Shown here: one piece after another, positions 61,299 through 64,000 of the stretch
Layout of the letters: the number at the start of each line of letters is the position of its first letter
How positions within the stretch are numbered: the first letter of the stretch is position 1
NCBI RefSeq assembly: GCF_030209755.1
Contig: NZ_JARVRH010000001.1
Coordinates: forward strand, 98,524 to 162,523
DNA from: Arthrobacter sp. efr-133-TYG-118
GTDB taxonomy: Bacteria > Actinomycetota > Actinomycetes > Actinomycetales > Micrococcaceae
Direction: 5' to 3'
DNA: 64,000 nt
Position numbers and translations under genes: made by a program
The notes under the pieces: generated by a model
Databases searched by the model: none
What the model saw: only the letters and a program-made list of their open reading frames with translations
What the model was told of the DNA's origin: nothing

Positions 61299-62186
61299 GT
61301 GGAGACATGGACAGTTGAAACGGACGACGACGGCGGCCACCTTGAGGTGCACTCCTTCCGGCCGGTGGCCGAGGCGTCCATTCCCGGCGCTTCAAACGCT
61401 GCGGAGGAGCCCGGCGTCGTGCTTGTTCACGGCACCTTGGTGACCGATTCCCTTTACTGGCCATTCGCCCGGAACCTGAGTGTCCTGCTTGGCCGGCCGG
61501 TGCATTCCTACAACCGCCGCGGCCGCGGCCGATCGGCCCCGCAGCCGCCCGACTACTCCGCCGCGACGGAGACCAGCGATTTGCTTTCCGTAATGGAGGC
61601 GAGCGGGTCCACCGACGTTGTCGGGCACAGCTATGGCGGATTCGTCGCGCTTCAGGCGGCGCTGCGCGCACCCATTTCCCGCCTCGTCACCTACGACGCC
61701 GCGGTTTCCCTCTCCGGCAACTTGAACGGGCGCTGGCGGCCACAATTGGAAGAGGCCGTCACCGCGGGTCAGCTCGACAACGCATGGGCGCATTTGGTCC
61801 AGGGGCTGGGCACGGCGGGCCCGATTTCCTATCTGCCGCTCGGGGCGCTGCGGGTAATCAGCATCCTCTCGGCCAAGACGAGGTTGGGATCCGAGATGAG
61901 GGAACTGCTGCCGACGGCGGTGCTGGAGATGCGCGCGATCATCGACGCCGACTCGCATATCCAAGACTATGCGGAGTTGAAGACGCCAACCCTGATGCTC
62001 AGTGGGGGGTGGAGTCCGGCGTACTTTGCCGAAACAGGCCGGCAGCTTGCGGCTGCCATTCCGTTGGTCGACTTCTCGGTAGTCCCACTGCAGTTCCATG
62101 AGGGTCCCCTCCGGCCGGGGAAGCAGCTCGCCGTGAGAATTGCCCGCTACCTGGCCCAAGGGACGGCGAAGGCCCCGTCCCCCTAG
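61299..62186 (+). CDS. alpha/beta hydrolase, paralogue 1 of 3
   Basis: A 295-residue alpha/beta hydrolase. VHGTLVTDSLYWP gives the oxyanion loop, YNRRGRGRS follows strand 4, and the elbow is GHSYGGF (Ser111). The usual Asp after strand 7 is absent (LSGGWSPAYF), while an Asp after strand 6 (TYDAAVS, Asp133) is conserved among all three paralogues and may be the catalytic acid. A His near the end (LQFHEGPLRP) would complete the triad. It starts with GTG and is the first of three tandem genes. Confidence 0.8.
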   Translation: METWTVETDDDGGHLEVHSFRPVAEASIPGASNAAEEPGVVLVHGTLVTDSLYWPFARNLSVLLGRPVHSYNRRGRGRSAPQPPDYSAATETSDLLSVMEASGSTDVVGHSYGGFVALQAALRAPISRLVTYDAAVSLSGNLNGRWRPQLEEAVTAGQLDNAWAHLVQGLGTAGPISYLPLGALRVISILSAKTRLGSEMRELLPTAVLEMRAIIDADSHIQDYAELKTPTLMLSGGWSPAYFAETGRQLAAAIPLVDFSVVPLQFHEGPLRPGKQLAVRIARYLAQGTAKAPSP

Positions 62187-62195
62187 GATGAAGCG

Positions 62196-63050
62196 GTGAG
62201 AGAACGTGAGGTCCCGACGCCCGACGGCGGCAAGCTTGCCTTGTACAGTTACGGCACGGTGGACGCCCCGGGAGAGCGCCGCGTGGTGCTCATTGGCGGC
62301 GCATTCCTGACCGCGCTCATCTACCGGCCTTTTTCCATGGCGCTATCCAACGGACTCGGCGAGGGCTGGGCGGTCGATGTCTACGACCGCAGGGGTCGCG
62401 GCAGCTCGACGGAACTACCCGCAAACTACTCCATGGCCACGGAGATTGCGGACGTCCGCAGCATCATGGACGCCACAGGGGCCAGGAACCTCCTTGGCCA
62501 CAGCCTTGGCGGATCGGTGGCACTGAACGCCGTTCAAGAGTTTGCGGGAACAAGCTACGAGCCGGACAAACTTGCTGTGTACGACGCCGCCGTGAACATC
62601 GACGGGAGCGTGGACACGGGCTGGCTGGACGGCTTTGCCCAATCCGTGGATAGCGGAAATGTGGGGCGTGCCATGGCAAGGATGAAAAGGGGCATGCAGC
62701 CTGGCACCGCCTTGGCGCGAATCCCCGAGCCCATCCTGGCAGGACTCATGGCCCTCGTTTCACACACGAAGGTCAACAAGGTCCTCAGGGGACTCATGCC
62801 AACCGGCGTGGCCGAACTCAAAGCCGCCTACGACGAATCTGCGCGCCCCCGGGACTTCTCCGTACTCCCCCGAAGCACACGGTTCATGGTGGGCAGCAAA
62901 AGCCCCGAATACTACAAGACCACTGCAGAGCGGCTGTACGCAGCTGTCCCCGGAAGCACGCTGGTGGTATCGCCAAAAGGCTTCCACGGATCCATTCCAG
63001 CCGCGGTCAAGGAACTTGTCATGGACCTTTCCAGCTATTTCAAGGACTGA
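62196..63050 (+). CDS. alpha/beta hydrolase, paralogue 2 of 3
   Basis: A 284-residue hydrolase, GTG start, nine bases after the previous gene. It has YDRRGRGSS, GHSLGGS (Ser103), YDAAVN (Asp130) and KGFHGS near the end. The oxyanion His-Gly is replaced by IGGAF, and the usual strand-7 Asp position reads GSKSPEYY. The same layout as its neighbours indicates tandem duplication with divergence. Confidence 0.8.
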   Translation: MREREVPTPDGGKLALYSYGTVDAPGERRVVLIGGAFLTALIYRPFSMALSNGLGEGWAVDVYDRRGRGSSTELPANYSMATEIADVRSIMDATGARNLLGHSLGGSVALNAVQEFAGTSYEPDKLAVYDAAVNIDGSVDTGWLDGFAQSVDSGNVGRAMARMKRGMQPGTALARIPEPILAGLMALVSHTKVNKVLRGLMPTGVAELKAAYDESARPRDFSVLPRSTRFMVGSKSPEYYKTTAERLYAAVPGSTLVVSPKGFHGSIPAAVKELVMDLSSYFKD

Positions 63051-63081
63051 CGGAACCCTGCGGCTCGGTTAGGCTCGAAGC

Positions 63082-63915
63082 ATGACGCGCGAGAACATCA
63101 CAACGGCCGACGGCGGAACCCTCGAGCTGTTCACGACGGGCGGTGAGCTTGCCGCTGGCGGCTCAGGCGTCGTCGTCGTGCCCGCCTCCATGGTGACCGC
63201 CGCGGACTACTCCAAGTTTGCCCAGAAACTGAGTGCTGCCCTTGGCCGCCCGGTCCACACTTTCAACCGCCGCGGCCGTGGTGAATCATCGCCCCAGCCC
63301 GAGGACTACACCCTCGACGTCGACATCCGGGATCTTTCCGAAGTCATGAAGCACACGACCAGCACCGACGTCTTCGGCCACAGCTTCGGAGGCGCAGTGG
63401 CCCTGCATGCGGCACGCACGCTGCCGGTGGAACGCCTTGCGGTCTACGACCCCGCAGTCTCCGTCAACCACAGCGTGAAGGCCGAGTGGACGAGCGAATA
63501 CGAGCGCGCGACGGCGGCCGGAGACTTTGACCGCGGGCTCGCTGTGCTCGTGAAGGGCGTCGAAACGGAGGGCGCCTTCGCGCGGATGCCGCTCTCCATG
63601 CTGACACTTGTCACCAAGCTGACGTCGGGCACTCCCATGGGCAAGCAGATGCGCGAGCTCATGCAGGCCGGCGTGCGTGAGATCAAGGCAGTCATTGCCG
63701 CGGACATGCCCGCAGAGCCGTTCCTTGAGCTTCCGCTGGAGACGCTCATTGTGGTCGGGGAGAAAAGCCCCGCCTACTTCGGTGTGGCGTGTGGCCAGAT
63801 CCACGACGTCCTGTCCGGATCGAGCTACACCATCCTGCCCGGTCACGGCCACGACGGAGTGATCCGCGCACCGGACAAGCTCATCGCCGAGCTCTCCGAC
63901 TTCTTCTCGGGCTAA
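63082..63915 (+). CDS. alpha/beta hydrolase, paralogue 3 of 3
   Basis: A 277-residue hydrolase with FNRRGRGES, GHSFGGA (Ser101), YDPAVS (Asp123) and PGHGHDG. The oxyanion position reads VVPASMV instead of HG, so catalysis may differ from a standard esterase. The strand-7 acid site is again G-x-x-S-P (VVGEKSPAYF). It is the last complete gene of the window and is followed by a single 32-bp-array-type word. Confidence 0.8.
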   Translation: MTRENITTADGGTLELFTTGGELAAGGSGVVVVPASMVTAADYSKFAQKLSAALGRPVHTFNRRGRGESSPQPEDYTLDVDIRDLSEVMKHTTSTDVFGHSFGGAVALHAARTLPVERLAVYDPAVSVNHSVKAEWTSEYERATAAGDFDRGLAVLVKGVETEGAFARMPLSMLTLVTKLTSGTPMGKQMRELMQAGVREIKAVIAADMPAEPFLELPLETLIVVGEKSPAYFGVACGQIHDVLSGSSYTILPGHGHDGVIRAPDKLIAELSDFFSG

Positions 63916-63940
63916 ACACCCGCTCACATATGGCGGGTCC
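63916..63940. repeat. single copy of the TGAGCG repeat family (cluster E)
   Basis: ACACCCGCTCACATATGGCGGG carries CGCTCA at 63921-63926 and the CATAT flank seen in other clusters, directly after the stop of the last hydrolase. No second copy occurs 32 bp on before the window ends. Confidence 0.55.
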
Positions 63941-64000
63941 GGGCCGGGCGGGTTCAAGGGGTCGTTGCAACACCTGAGTGATTGGTGGGTGTTGTGGTGG

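Overview
The window is chromosomal DNA of a high-GC actinobacterium, most likely Arthrobacter sensu lato (Micrococcaceae). Evidence is the strong G/C third-position bias, frequent GTG starts, Lsr2, the actinobacterial MalQ and PstSCAB types, and the gene order radA - disA - (convergent membrane protein) - mutY - clpC - lsr2 - lysS, which I recall from Mycobacterium tuberculosis (Rv3585-Rv3598c) and which here carries extra inserted genes. No rRNA genes, prophage or complete insertion sequence are visible. There is one tRNA (Lys-TTT).

Layout. 1-7.5 kb: tail of an Orn/Lys/Arg decarboxylase, then a minus-strand acid-sugar catabolic operon (DUF1537 kinase, 3-hydroxyisobutyrate-type dehydrogenase, GntP permease, class II aldolase, DUF1304 protein) facing an alpha/beta hydrolase and a GntR repressor. 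Two identical 19-bp palindromic operators tie the two arms together. 7.5-14.6 kb: dodecin, two small unknown genes, and an MmyB-type regulator divergent from a five-gene set (three aldo/keto reductases, an epimerase-like protein, a lactonase-like propeller). 14.6-25.6 kb: MalQ, a PHP phosphoesterase, and a complete urease operon ureABCEFGD ending in a nickel transporter, then DedA. 25.7-35.9 kb: family III CoA-transferase, tRNA-Lys, an unknown gene, DUF47 plus Pit phosphate transporter, and a CitAB-like two-component system divergent from tctCBA tricarboxylate uptake. 35.9-41.4 kb: pstSCAB under a clear PHO box, and an FUSC-type membrane protein. 41.5-61.2 kb: the conserved genome-maintenance and proteostasis segment (radA, prfC, disA, mutY, clpC, lsr2, lysS), interrupted by a PTS-type dihydroxyacetone kinase (dhaKLM), a methyltransferase, a lipoprotein, an ArgA-like acetyltransferase and an S9 peptidase. 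61.3-64 kb: three tandem paralogous alpha/beta hydrolases.

Functional logic. Several modules feed central metabolism: acid sugars and dihydroxyacetone toward DHAP, citrate-type acids through Tct, urea as a nitrogen source with dedicated nickel import, and phosphate through both Pit and Pst.

The most unusual observation is non-coding. Four intergenic clusters carry a short word (TGAGCGAG or its complement CTCGCTCA) repeated at exactly 32-bp spacing within each same-orientation run, with a fifth single copy near the right edge. Other non-coding finds are: a terminator-like 18-bp perfect hairpin that overlaps the ribosome binding site and start codon of the DUF1304 gene; a palindromic element in the 5' part of ureD that appears translated as an extra N-terminal segment; a nested hairpin after a Pr6Pr-type gene; and a duplicated segment beside tRNA-Lys.
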